Below are positions 17,800 to 28,271 of a DNA stretch of 64,000 nt, piece after piece. The position numbers were made by a program, and so were the translations under genes. The notes beneath the pieces are model-generated. The model did no database searches. It saw only the letters and a list, made by a program, of their open reading frames with translations, and had not been told where the DNA came from. Source of the DNA: Acinetobacter zhairuonensis. GTDB taxonomy: Bacteria; Pseudomonadota; Gammaproteobacteria; Pseudomonadales; Moraxellaceae. The stretch's first letter is position 1; every line of letters starts with the position of its first letter. The stretch lies in contig NZ_JAKVIM010000015.1 of assembly GCF_022601715.1 (NCBI RefSeq), forward strand, positions 28,777 to 92,776, read 5' to 3'.

Positions 17800-17870
17800 A
17801 GGAGCTCCAGTGTCTGAATCAGGTAGGCATGAGCACTACCTGATGTAATTGAAGAGTATGATCAGACAAA

Positions 17871-18812
17871 TTACTGATCACGGTCATGTGGTGCGCTAAT
17901 CAGAGTTTTCAGCTCTTCAGACATTGGGAAGTTCAGGTTAATATTTTTTGGTGGGATTGGTTGTTCAAACCATTTTTTATACATGCTGTTAATTTCGCCT
18001 GAGCTGTAGACCGATTTAATCGCATCATCTACCACTTGCTTGAATTCAGGATCCCCTTTTCTGAGCATACAGCCATAAATTTCATGCACTGGCGAAGTGC
18101 CGACAATTACCCAATTGTCTGGATCTTTGGCTTTGGATTTTTCCCCTGCCAGTAAAATGTCATCCATCATAAAGGCTGCTGCACGACCGTTTTGCAACAT
18201 CAGGAAAGATTCAGCATGGTCTTTGGCAGAAATAATTTCGCCAATGCCCAGTTCTTTTTCATGTTGGCGGATATAGCGTTCGGAAGTGGTACCTGCGGTC
18301 GTGACCAGTTTTTTGCCTTTTAAGTCGGCGAAGTCTTTGACTCCAGAATCTTTCGCGGTGAGTAAGCGTGAACCGACTTCAAAAAAGCCGACCGAGAAAT
18401 CAACTTGTTGCTGACGTTCTTTATTGTTGGTGGTGGAACCACATTCTAAATCGACTGTGCCATTCGACACCAAAGGAATACGGTTTTGACTGGTGACCAA
18501 GTTATAGCGAATTTTTAAATCTGGCATATTCAGTTTTTGTTTCACTGCATCTACAACTTTAAGCTGTAAATCATGCGCATAGCCCACAGGTTGATTCGGA
18601 TTATCGGCAATATAGGAAAATGGAATCGAAGAGTCGCGATGACCGAGCACAATGGTGCCTGACTGTTTAATTTTATCCAGTGTTCCTGATGCCGCCGTCT
18701 CTTTGCCACCTGCATCATTATTGCTTGGTGGTTTGTCGCCGCTACAGGCACTTAGACCCAAAGCAAGCGTACTGGCACAGAGAAGGGAAGTCAGGGGCTG
18801 TTTTAGTAACAT
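17871..18812 (-). CDS. gltI: Glutamate/aspartate-type periplasmic binding protein GltI (lipoprotein)
   Basis: This 313-residue solute-binding protein of family 3 has a lipobox (LALGLSAC), so it is predicted to be lipid-anchored rather than free. The binding domain begins DKIKQSGTIVLGHRDSSIPFSYI, with VGYAHDLQLKVVDAV and VDLECGSTTNNKERQQQVDFS typical of GltI/DEBP. ATG 18812 is chosen because AGGAG lies 7 bases upstream; the frame extends 20 codons further without a ribosome site. It is the first gene of gltIJKL, delivering acidic amino acids to the GltJK permease. Confidence 0.9.
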   Translation of the reverse strand: MLLKQPLTSLLCASTLALGLSACSGDKPPSNNDAGGKETAASGTLDKIKQSGTIVLGHRDSSIPFSYIADNPNQPVGYAHDLQLKVVDAVKQKLNMPDLKIRYNLVTSQNRIPLVSNGTVDLECGSTTNNKERQQQVDFSVGFFEVGSRLLTAKDSGVKDFADLKGKKLVTTAGTTSERYIRQHEKELGIGEIISAKDHAESFLMLQNGRAAAFMMDDILLAGEKSKAKDPDNWVIVGTSPVHEIYGCMLRKGDPEFKQVVDDAIKSVYSSGEINSMYKKWFEQPIPPKNINLNFPMSEELKTLISAPHDRDQ

Positions 18813-19454
18813 AAGTAAAACTCCTTGTGTTTTATTGTCATCTTTCGCTTTATTTATTGACTGAATATCCATCAGCTTAATTGTTTTTTCATTTATCCCT
18901 GTTTGTCAGACAAACAGCTTTAACTTCATCTTATCGCGAGTTTTCACTACTTGCGAAGCTCAGATTGTTGATGCTTTGTTAACGATAAATGCCTAAGTTT
19001 TAAACAGATTTTAAGTCTGATGGATAGAACCTAGAGAGAACAAAGCAGAATCTATGCCTGCAAGTGATTGTGCTAATAAATAACATACTGTTTTTAATAA
19101 AAATACACAATTAGTTGTTCAGTATTTTTCATTTTTTAAAATATGAAATTATGGATCTAATATTGTTAAGTATATGTTTTAAAATAATTTTATCAATACG
19201 TGGGGTTTTGGGGAGCAGTTAGTACAACACCCACCAGATTGTAGAAAAAGGGACATATAAATAGTCGCAAACAGATTTAGAAAATAAGATAGTGCAATTA
19301 TCTAAACTTTAGGCGTGATAAGGCACAGTCATTGCGCAGAGTATATGTGGAGGATGTCATTATTGCTTTGCAGGGGAATATGCAGGGTAGTTGAGTACTG
19401 TCCTTTGACTAAACTTGATATAGTGGCTGCATTGTTTTAGCGTGTGAATCGGCA
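18813..19454. other. Long intergenic region upstream of gltI and the J-domain gene
   Basis: A 642-base divergent gap. It must carry the gltI promoter and that of the J-domain gene. It is AT-rich around 19080-19200. I see no ORF, tRNA, clear repeat or IS end, and no unambiguous sigma-70 promoter. Confidence 0.5.
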
Positions 19455-20471
19455 ATGTCTTTAGATTTGAAAATCAGCATACAGCAACGGACTGAACCCT
19501 CTCTACAGCAGAAAAAGCTGAATCGCCTGATTGATAAAATTGAACAGCAAAAAATTAGCCTTGCCACATGGCAAAATGCTCAAACCGAAATTCAACAGCA
19601 CACGCGGCAAAAACTGTTGCCTGTGTATAGCGAACTGCATCAGGTGTTGTTTCAGCAGCTCGATCAGCTTTGGCATGTATTGCACAATCATGAGTTTTCC
19701 AAAGCGGATATGCAGCAACTGGATGAAAGCATTGCCCAGCGTGCGCAGATGCTGAAACACTCCAAAATGCTTTCCAACGAACAGCTGCAACAGGTAGAGC
19801 AGATCCATCGTTTTTATCAGCAGCATGCACATCAGTCGCTAAAGAAGCCTAAAAAAGTACAGCAGCACAGAGTCGATCTACCTGAAAATGATGAGCAAAC
19901 AGCTTTGTTTGAAGATGACTTTGAACAGTATGCTGCCGAGCAGCAACAGGCACGTGAACAAGCCAAACAGCTAAGACAGCAACAAAAACGGGAACAAGCC
20001 GAGCAGATGGCAGCGCAGTCGCTGAAAACCGTGTATTTAAAAATTGCCGCGATGATTCATCCAGACCGTGAGCAGGACGAGTCTAAGAAAGAAGAAAAAA
20101 CCGAGTTGTTCCAGCAAGCAAGTCAGGCGTATGAGCAGCAGGATTTGTTTTATTTACTCAAACTTCAGTTACAGCTTGAACAGAACAAGGGCGTTGGGGC
20201 GAAAGAGTTATCTGCGGAGCAAGTGAAGTTTTATAAACTGGCTTTGGATGCGCAAAGTCAGCAGCTTGAAAGTCAAATTAGTGAGATTTTAGATTCCTTT
20301 CATTTGGCAAAGAAGGTGAAAGCCGAGCATGTGCATATTAGTGATGTGTATAAAGCCATAGATGCGGATTGTGCTGAGTTAAAGCAGCAGTTGAAGTGGG
20401 AAAAAGAGCGTTTAAAGCATATGAAAAAGGTGAGTGGGGTGGAGATGTTGTTGGAGCATGGGGTTTTGTAG
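19455..20471 (+). CDS. J-domain (DnaJ-like) protein
   Basis: This 338-residue cytoplasmic protein is very Gln/Lys/Glu-rich. The N-terminal 180 residues form predicted coiled coils. A single J-domain-like segment follows (LKTVYLKIAAMIHPDREQDESKKEEKTELFQQASQAYEQQD), with the diagnostic HPD at residues 202-204. Another helical stretch of about 100 residues ends the protein. There is no Gly/Phe linker, zinc finger or DnaJ C-terminal domain, so it is a class C type. It probably stimulates an Hsp70 towards specific clients, which are unknown. Codon use resembles the core genome, unlike the nuclease/ATPase genes that follow. Confidence 0.78.
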   Translation: MSLDLKISIQQRTEPSLQQKKLNRLIDKIEQQKISLATWQNAQTEIQQHTRQKLLPVYSELHQVLFQQLDQLWHVLHNHEFSKADMQQLDESIAQRAQMLKHSKMLSNEQLQQVEQIHRFYQQHAHQSLKKPKKVQQHRVDLPENDEQTALFEDDFEQYAAEQQQAREQAKQLRQQQKREQAEQMAAQSLKTVYLKIAAMIHPDREQDESKKEEKTELFQQASQAYEQQDLFYLLKLQLQLEQNKGVGAKELSAEQVKFYKLALDAQSQQLESQISEILDSFHLAKKVKAEHVHISDVYKAIDADCAELKQQLKWEKERLKHMKKVSGVEMLLEHGVL

Positions 20472-20473
20472 AT

Positions 20474-20498
20474 TTACCCCTCCACTTGGGAGAGGTAA
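20474..20498. other. Imperfect hairpin at the J-domain gene / ptuB junction
   Basis: TTACC and GGTAA arms continue with one mismatch into CTCC/GGAG around a short loop. It sits between two convergent stops. No T-run follows, so termination is uncertain. Confidence 0.4.
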
Positions 20499-20524
20499 TA
20501 TGGAAATTATACTGATTTTTGATG

Positions 20525-21196
20525 TTATAATTTTTCAACGTCATCTAAGGCATTCTTCAATTTAGAGTCTTTTTCTAAGTATCCACGTAGTACAGCAGAA
20601 AAAGCATAATGTGATTTCAAACGTCTTTTAATATCATTAGCCTTTTTAATTTTTTTCTCATCTGACCAATCATCTAACTTACGTAAAAATTTACTTCGTA
20701 ATTTCAAAAAATCATTATGTACCTCAATGATTTTCTCTCTTAAATCCTCTTTGCTAACTTCTTGAATGCCACTATTTGCATTGTTAAAAGATTTAAAGAT
20801 TAACTCTTTAGAACTCTCAGCCTTTGTGTAGTAAGCATGGTTAGTAGGACATGTATTAACAACCTGAATGTCGTCATCAGGATTTACGTAATAAACATTT
20901 ATCCAATCTTCAACTAAGTGATCTTCTTTACAGCAATCCAACATATCGCTGTGATATTTATTTTTTATAGAGTTACAACGTGAACAAGCATAATAAAGAT
21001 TATCCCAATCAAGTCTCAGTTTTTCATCATCCAAATGTGGAATAAAATGTTCAACATTTAAATTAGGGAAATATTTTTGTTCACAAATATAGCATTTGCC
21101 ATGAAAGTCTTTTTTGAGCTGTTTAACGACTACTGGATCTTTATAATCTTTAGTAGTCCAATCGATTGGTCTAGGAGATTTTGATACTTTAAACAT
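20525..21196 (-). CDS. ptuB: Septu-like HNH endonuclease (PtuB-like)
   Basis: This 223-residue protein has an HNH nuclease fold: zinc ligands C35/C38 (CYIC) and C71/C74 (CSRC), the catalytic core E49-H50 (NVEHFIPH) and N66 in DWDNLYYACSRCNSIKN. The remaining ~140 residues are helical and charged. It is the second gene of a two-gene operon; its start lies inside the end of the ATPase gene (8-base overlap). That ATPase-HNH order and overlap match PtuA-PtuB of the Septu anti-phage system and the effector pair of ATPase/HNH retrons. No reverse transcriptase is present here. The Septu name is family inference; DNA cleavage and phage defence are expected but not shown. Confidence 0.75.
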   Translation of the reverse strand: MFKVSKSPRPIDWTTKDYKDPVVVKQLKKDFHGKCYICEQKYFPNLNVEHFIPHLDDEKLRLDWDNLYYACSRCNSIKNKYHSDMLDCCKEDHLVEDWINVYYVNPDDDIQVVNTCPTNHAYYTKAESSKELIFKSFNNANSGIQEVSKEDLREKIIEVHNDFLKLRSKFLRKLDDWSDEKKIKKANDIKRRLKSHYAFSAVLRGYLEKDSKLKNALDDVEKL

Positions 21197-22646
21197 CTAG
21201 ATCCTCCAATTGATCATGATCTAGAAGTAGATTAACAGCCTGTAAATAAAGATTTCTCAGTTTTTTATCTAATTTATTATTTTCCTCTAATGGAATTAAT
21301 TCTTTGATAATTGATTTTATAGCTAAAAAATTGGTCGGTTTTTCATTTAGAAGTTTTTTTAATATTTGAATTAATTCTTTTGTTTCTGCACTAATAGGAT
21401 TTACGTGGAATAGCCCTTTAATCACGGATTCATAAGAATAGCGACTTAAATCTTCTTCATAAAATTCACCACTAGAAATGTCATAAACTACCGTATCATT
21501 ATCTGTTGATGTAATCACAAAAGGTGAGTGAGTACTAACAATAAATTGTATTTTGGGGAATGACTTAATTAGGAAAGGTAATATCTTTTTCTGTAATGAA
21601 ATATGTAGATGGACATCAATTTCATCGATTATAGTTACTCCTGATAGTTCTTCAGGACTTATTTTTTCTTGTTCAGCGTTCATAAGAAGGGATGAGTAAA
21701 TATAAAAGATCGCCTTAAAACCAGAAGATAGTTGTTCAAAACTATAGTTAATGTTTCGATTTCTTATATTTATAAGAACTTCATTTCCATCTTTAGAAAA
21801 AGATAGTTCGATTGAATCATTTTCAAATATATGTTTTAAGTCATTTTCTACTTTAAGAAACCATTTCTGAACTTCATTGACCATCCAGATGGTATGTCCT
21901 TTTTCTTTAGAACGATTGCCTAGAATATTATTGATATCTTTTTTTATGGATACTAAATAAGCCTCTAAAAGATTTGGTGGATCTGTAAGTTCAGGATTTT
22001 TAGTTAAATGCTCATAACTTTGAAACACTTTCATACTTAGTCCTTCACGGGAAGGAACGCGTGAGGAGTCAAAAAAATTAAAATCTATTTTTCTATCGTT
22101 GGTGGGAATAAGAGAAAATACCCTATCATTTTTAATAATTTTATTTATGTGATAAAAAATTTTATTAATTAGGTTTTCTAAGAATTCAGGCGAGTAATAA
22201 TGAAAATATTGTTCTAAACTTGGATCTTCAATAGTCTTAATAATATAGTTTTGTTGGTTAAGTGTAGGGTTATCTTTGAAGAAATATTCTTTTTCTATCA
22301 AAAAATTATTGTAACTATTTTTCAGAATACTCTTTAATTTATAAATTGAAGAAAGATCTGCTGCTTTCTTTCTACAAATAATTTGATCAATCAAATAAAT
22401 GCTATTTTCACTAAGTTTAAGAGGTTGTTGGAATTTTTCTAGAGTATATTCTAATAGTTTGATAAGCTCATCAGTGTTTTCTTTTTCAAGGTTGATACCT
22501 AAACCAACTTTATTATGAGCTAAATGATTTCTAACTTTATTTAAAAAGTACGTTTTTCCTGAACCATTATTACCTGTAATAATTAAGTTTTTACCGTGTA
22601 AAGGAATTTCATTTTTTTCGAATAAAATAGTATCTATATGATTCAT
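21189..22646 (-). CDS. ptuA: Septu-like AAA/ABC-type ATPase (PtuA-like)
   Basis: This 485-residue SMC/ABC-like ATPase has Walker A GNNGSGKT (25-32), an ABC-signature-like LSSG (306-309), Walker B with D341-E342 (VTIIDEID, then VHLH) and the H-switch STHSPF (His373). The stretch between about 60 and 300 is helical, as in coiled-coil insertions. There is no TOPRIM nuclease domain, which separates it from OLD proteins; cleavage is instead supplied by the HNH partner. The gene is clearly AT-richer than valS and the J-domain gene, suggesting horizontal arrival. The ATG has no Shine-Dalgarno and follows a hairpin by nine bases. A retron-associated ATPase is the main alternative, but no RT or msr/msd RNA is seen. 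Confidence 0.75.
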   Translation of the reverse strand: MNHIDTILFEKNEIPLHGKNLIITGNNGSGKTYFLNKVRNHLAHNKVGLGINLEKENTDELIKLLEYTLEKFQQPLKLSENSIYLIDQIICRKKAADLSSIYKLKSILKNSYNNFLIEKEYFFKDNPTLNQQNYIIKTIEDPSLEQYFHYYSPEFLENLINKIFYHINKIIKNDRVFSLIPTNDRKIDFNFFDSSRVPSREGLSMKVFQSYEHLTKNPELTDPPNLLEAYLVSIKKDINNILGNRSKEKGHTIWMVNEVQKWFLKVENDLKHIFENDSIELSFSKDGNEVLINIRNRNINYSFEQLSSGFKAIFYIYSSLLMNAEQEKISPEELSGVTIIDEIDVHLHISLQKKILPFLIKSFPKIQFIVSTHSPFVITSTDNDTVVYDISSGEFYEEDLSRYSYESVIKGLFHVNPISAETKELIQILKKLLNEKPTNFLAIKSIIKELIPLEENNKLDKKLRNLYLQAVNLLLDHDQLEDLDV

Positions 22647-22655
22647 TGTGAGAAA

Positions 22656-22681
22656 TAAAGGGCTGAATAATCAGCCCTTTA
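22656..22681 (-). terminator. valS terminator / ptuA leader hairpin
   Basis: A perfect 11-bp stem (TAAAGGGCTGA) with a 4-base loop lies between the valS stop and the ptuA ATG. On the - strand it is followed only by TTTATTTCTCAC and then ATG, so it terminates valS and borders the ptuA start. Confidence 0.75.
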
Positions 22682-22709
22682 TATTACAGATTAAATTGTA
22701 GTCTTTAAA
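22681..22709 (-). promoter_or_regulatory. Candidate sigma-70 promoter for ptuAB
   Basis: On the - strand TTTAAA (22704-22709), 17 bases, then TAATAT (22681-22686). The -35 is weak and the -10 good. Transcription would start inside the hairpin at 22656-22681, giving ptuA a very short structured leader. Confidence 0.4.
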
Positions 22710-22711
22710 GA

Positions 22712-25606
<2,895 letters not shown>

Positions 25607-25787
25607 AGTCAGAACAGATAAAAAGTGAATAAAAAATTGCATCTAGTGTAGCAAAAAAATAACTGCTTAGGGATGTCGTCAAATGCTTTGTTTCTGCAAT
25701 TGTCATGGCAGGAGTTAGGTTTTATGATGAAGGTTGTATAACGACTGCGCATTAGATCGTAGAACTTGATAAAAAGGAAAAAATAGA

Positions 25788-26450
25788 ATGAGTTATGTTA
25801 TTTCACTCAAGTTGAAATCAGAAACCCATCAACGTTTTCAGGATATCTTTGAGCAATTAAATCAAGGGCAAAGCGAGAGTATTGCCAAGGCACTGGGTGA
25901 GGTACTGGCAGACATTTCCTATGAGGTGATTGATCAGGTCTTTGGCGAGATTACCCATATTTCACTATCGGGAGATAATGAATCTGCCAAGGTTATTCAG
26001 CATATTATGGAAACCACGCGTAAATATATGCCATGGTCAGTGTCATTTTTTGGCAATGAACGCCTATTGCCCATAGTGAATTATTTACATGAGCTGATGT
26101 ACCAAAAAGACGGGGAATACTATTTGTCCTATCAGGTTGATCCAGATAATGTCAAAGAATTACTGGTTTTTGCCGAACAGATGCAGCAGGGCGATAATAC
26201 CGCGGTGATTCCTGCCTTACATGCCTTTACCCAAATTGTGGATCAGGGCGTGACTCATCTGATTCGTATTCCGAAACAAATGCTGAAATTTAATGTGGTG
26301 GTGGATAAAACCTTAAACGGTGTAATCCATGTGACTACGCAAATGGGTTATAAGCGTTTTGATAAACTGGGCACGCAATACGATGCCAAAACCATGAGTC
26401 ATTATTTCAATCATTTCCTTGTTTTTTTAGGAAATTCAACCAACAATTAG
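25788..26450 (+). CDS. Conserved protein of unknown function
   Basis: This 220-residue soluble protein has no signal peptide or membrane helix and I do not recognise a domain. It begins MSYVISLKLKSETHQRFQDIFEQLN, is mixed alpha/beta with many acidic residues, and has a well-formed ribosome site (AAAAGGA, about 10 bases before the ATG). Coding quality is good and codon use matches the core genes. It is followed 34 bases later by a short-chain dehydrogenase on the same strand, so a two-gene transcript is likely. No function is proposed. Confidence 0.75.
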   Translation: MSYVISLKLKSETHQRFQDIFEQLNQGQSESIAKALGEVLADISYEVIDQVFGEITHISLSGDNESAKVIQHIMETTRKYMPWSVSFFGNERLLPIVNYLHELMYQKDGEYYLSYQVDPDNVKELLVFAEQMQQGDNTAVIPALHAFTQIVDQGVTHLIRIPKQMLKFNVVVDKTLNGVIHVTTQMGYKRFDKLGTQYDAKTMSHYFNHFLVFLGNSTNN

Positions 26451-26484
26451 TACATAAGCCGCAATAGCATCAGGATAGTGGATC

Positions 26485-27291
26485 ATGGCAAAGCGTGACA
26501 GTTTAGAAAATAAAGTGGTATGGATTACTGGGGCATCTTCAGGTTTAGGTAAAGCCTTGGCACAGGAGTGCGCCTTACAAGGTGCACAAGTGGTATTAAC
26601 CGCTCGTCGTTACGAAGAATTGGAAAAGGTACGTGTGGGATTACTCAATCCGGATCAACATCTTTCCATTGCGATGGACATTACCAATGAAGCCCAAGTG
26701 TTACATGCTTATGAGCAACTTCTAGCTGCCAAAGGACGCATCGATTGGCTAATCAATAATGCAGGTCTCAGTCAGCGCGCTTTAATTTCTGAAACGACCA
26801 TGCAGACTGAACGCACCATCATGGAAGTGGATTACTTCTCGCAGGTGTTTCTGACAAAAACCGTATTGCCGACTTTTATCAAGCAAAAATCAGGGCGAGT
26901 GGTGTTTGTTTCGAGTATTGCTGGTTTGGTTGGTGTGCAATACCGTGCTTCGTATTCTGCGGCAAAAGGCGCCATTCATATGTGGGCAAACAGTTTAAGG
27001 GCTGAAGTCGCAGATCAAGGGATTGATGTATCCGTAGTTTTCCCTGGGTTTGTCAAAACCAATGTCTCCATTAATGCTTTGAATGGTGCAGGGCAGGCAC
27101 AAGGTTTTGACAATGAAGTTACAGCCAATGGTCTAGAGGCAGATGAATTTGCGCAAGAAACCGTGAAGGCTTTAATGAAAGGGGATGAGTATATTGTTGT
27201 GGGTGGACGTAAGGAAACCTTAGCGGTATTGATCTCGCGCCTATCACCAAGTGCGTTATACCGTATGATTCGTAAAGCTAAAGTCAAATAA
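26485..27291 (+). CDS. Short-chain dehydrogenase/reductase (SDR)
   Basis: This 268-residue classical SDR has the cofactor motif TGASSGLG near the N-terminus, the structural NNAG, catalytic Ser in VSSIAGLVG, and the Tyr-Lys pair in YSAAKGA. The Arg pair after the second strand (TARRYEEL) suggests NADP(H). Its C-terminal ~60 residues resemble the DHRS7-like branch acting on lipid-type or hydrophobic carbonyls. The substrate is unknown. It ends in a strong hairpin at 27316-27348 that also faces the YbjQ pair. Confidence 0.86.
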   Translation: MAKRDSLENKVVWITGASSGLGKALAQECALQGAQVVLTARRYEELEKVRVGLLNPDQHLSIAMDITNEAQVLHAYEQLLAAKGRIDWLINNAGLSQRALISETTMQTERTIMEVDYFSQVFLTKTVLPTFIKQKSGRVVFVSSIAGLVGVQYRASYSAAKGAIHMWANSLRAEVADQGIDVSVVFPGFVKTNVSINALNGAGQAQGFDNEVTANGLEADEFAQETVKALMKGDEYIVVGGRKETLAVLISRLSPSALYRMIRKAKVK

Positions 27292-27315
27292 GTTGTCACT
27301 GATCTCATTTGAATT

Positions 27316-27348
27316 AAACGGGCTAGAAACGATTCAGCCCGTTTTTTT
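27316..27348. terminator. Terminator between SDR gene and YbjQ pair
   Basis: A 9-bp AAACGGGCT stem with an 11-base loop and T-run on the + strand; an A-run on the other side allows use from both directions. Confidence 0.82.
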
Positions 27349-27353
27349 ATGGT

Positions 27354-27803
27354 TTAGATGTCAGCATCTGTTTTTAAAATAGCTGTACCGTAGGCAAATA
27401 CCTCGACCATCCCGCCTTGCATACCCATTTCTGTGGTACTTAAACGTAAGCCTTGTATTTGGGTCGCCCCCATTTTCTCTGCTTCAAGTTTTAAGCGGAC
27501 AATCGCTTCACGACGTGCGCGATCGACGACTGTTTCATAGCTGGTTAGTCTGCCACCCAGCAGATTTTGTAAATTGGCAATGATGTATTTGAAGTAGTCA
27601 TGCGAAATCACTACATTGCTGCTGACCATGTAGCCCAGTGCGGTATTTTGCTTAAAGCGGCTAATGTCTAAGCTGATATAGGCTAAACGCTGTTCTTGTT
27701 GCGCCAGTTGTAATAAGTGCTGCCGTTCATTGTGGCGTCCAAAGCCCCAACCGACTGCAAACAGTACGGCAAAGACAATGACTTGGAAAATTAATCCGTC
27801 CAT
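27354..27803 (-). CDS. Membrane-anchored YbjQ/UPF0145-family protein
   Basis: This 149-residue protein has an N-terminal membrane helix (LIFQVIVFAVLFAVGWGFG), a short charged linker, and a C-terminal YbjQ (UPF0145) domain recognisable by NLLGGRLTSYETVVDRARREAIVRLKLEAEKMGATQIQGLRLSTTE. YbjQ proteins form small pentamers sometimes labelled heavy-metal binding; no Cys or His metal site is evident here. It lies 9 bases after its soluble paralogue, so the two are one transcript. A role at the membrane is inferred from the anchor only. Confidence 0.82.
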   Translation of the reverse strand: MDGLIFQVIVFAVLFAVGWGFGRHNERQHLLQLAQQEQRLAYISLDISRFKQNTALGYMVSSNVVISHDYFKYIIANLQNLLGGRLTSYETVVDRARREAIVRLKLEAEKMGATQIQGLRLSTTEMGMQGGMVEVFAYGTAILKTDADI

Positions 27804-27812
27804 TGTGGTGCC

Positions 27813-28160
27813 TTATGCCGAAAAAGGATCAGGGATACGCTGCAGCGGTTCAACAATCACGGCTGTGCCATAGACAAACAGTTCTGAAGCACCTTGAGCA
27901 ATATTTGAGGTGGAGAAACGAATGCCGACCACCGCATTTGCGCCCATGGCACGGGCTTTTTCAATCATACGGTTCATGGCTTCTTGTCGTGATTCTTCTA
28001 ATAATTCGGTATATGCCGTCAGTTCACCACCGACAATATTTTTCAGTCCTGCCAGTAAGTCTCGTCCCACATGTTTACTACGCACTGTACTGCCATAGAC
28101 AACATCCAGTTGTTGACGAATATGATGACCTGGAACCGTTTCAAGATTACTTAATAGCAT
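27813..28160 (-). CDS. YbjQ/UPF0145-family protein
   Basis: This 115-residue soluble protein is a full-length YbjQ domain: TVPGHHIRQQLDVVYGSTVRSKHVGRDLLAGLKNIVGGELTAYTELLEESRQEAMNRMIEKARAMGANAVVGIRF. The signature 'GANAVVGIRF' and the length (about 105 in E. coli) fit well. It is upstream of a membrane-anchored paralogue in the same operon, probably a tandem duplication in which one copy gained an N-terminal helix. Biochemical role is unknown for the family. Confidence 0.85.
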   Translation of the reverse strand: MLLSNLETVPGHHIRQQLDVVYGSTVRSKHVGRDLLAGLKNIVGGELTAYTELLEESRQEAMNRMIEKARAMGANAVVGIRFSTSNIAQGASELFVYGTAVIVEPLQRIPDPFSA

Positions 28161-28234
28161 AGATAGAATAAAACCAATCGGTTGAATTTAAATAGAATCT
28201 TGAAGATAGGAAATAACGTGCAAAAAAGCAATAA

Positions 28235-28257
28235 AAAAGCCCACCGAAGTGAGCTTT
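28235..28257 (-). terminator. Possible adeK terminator
   Basis: An AAAGC/GCTTT stem continues through one mismatch into CAC/GTG around a CGAA loop. The - strand continues into T-rich sequence. The stem is imperfect. Confidence 0.5.
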
Positions 28258-28271
28258 GATAGGTTTAACCT

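Noticed and set aside
18873..19454. Decayed gene or IS remnant upstream of gltI
   Set aside because: No inverted ends, no recognisable protein fragment in any frame; treated as regulatory or spacer DNA.
20525..22646. Retron (RT plus ATPase plus HNH) instead of Septu
   Set aside because: There is no reverse transcriptase ORF and no room for an msr/msd RNA between the J-domain gene, ptuB, ptuA and valS.
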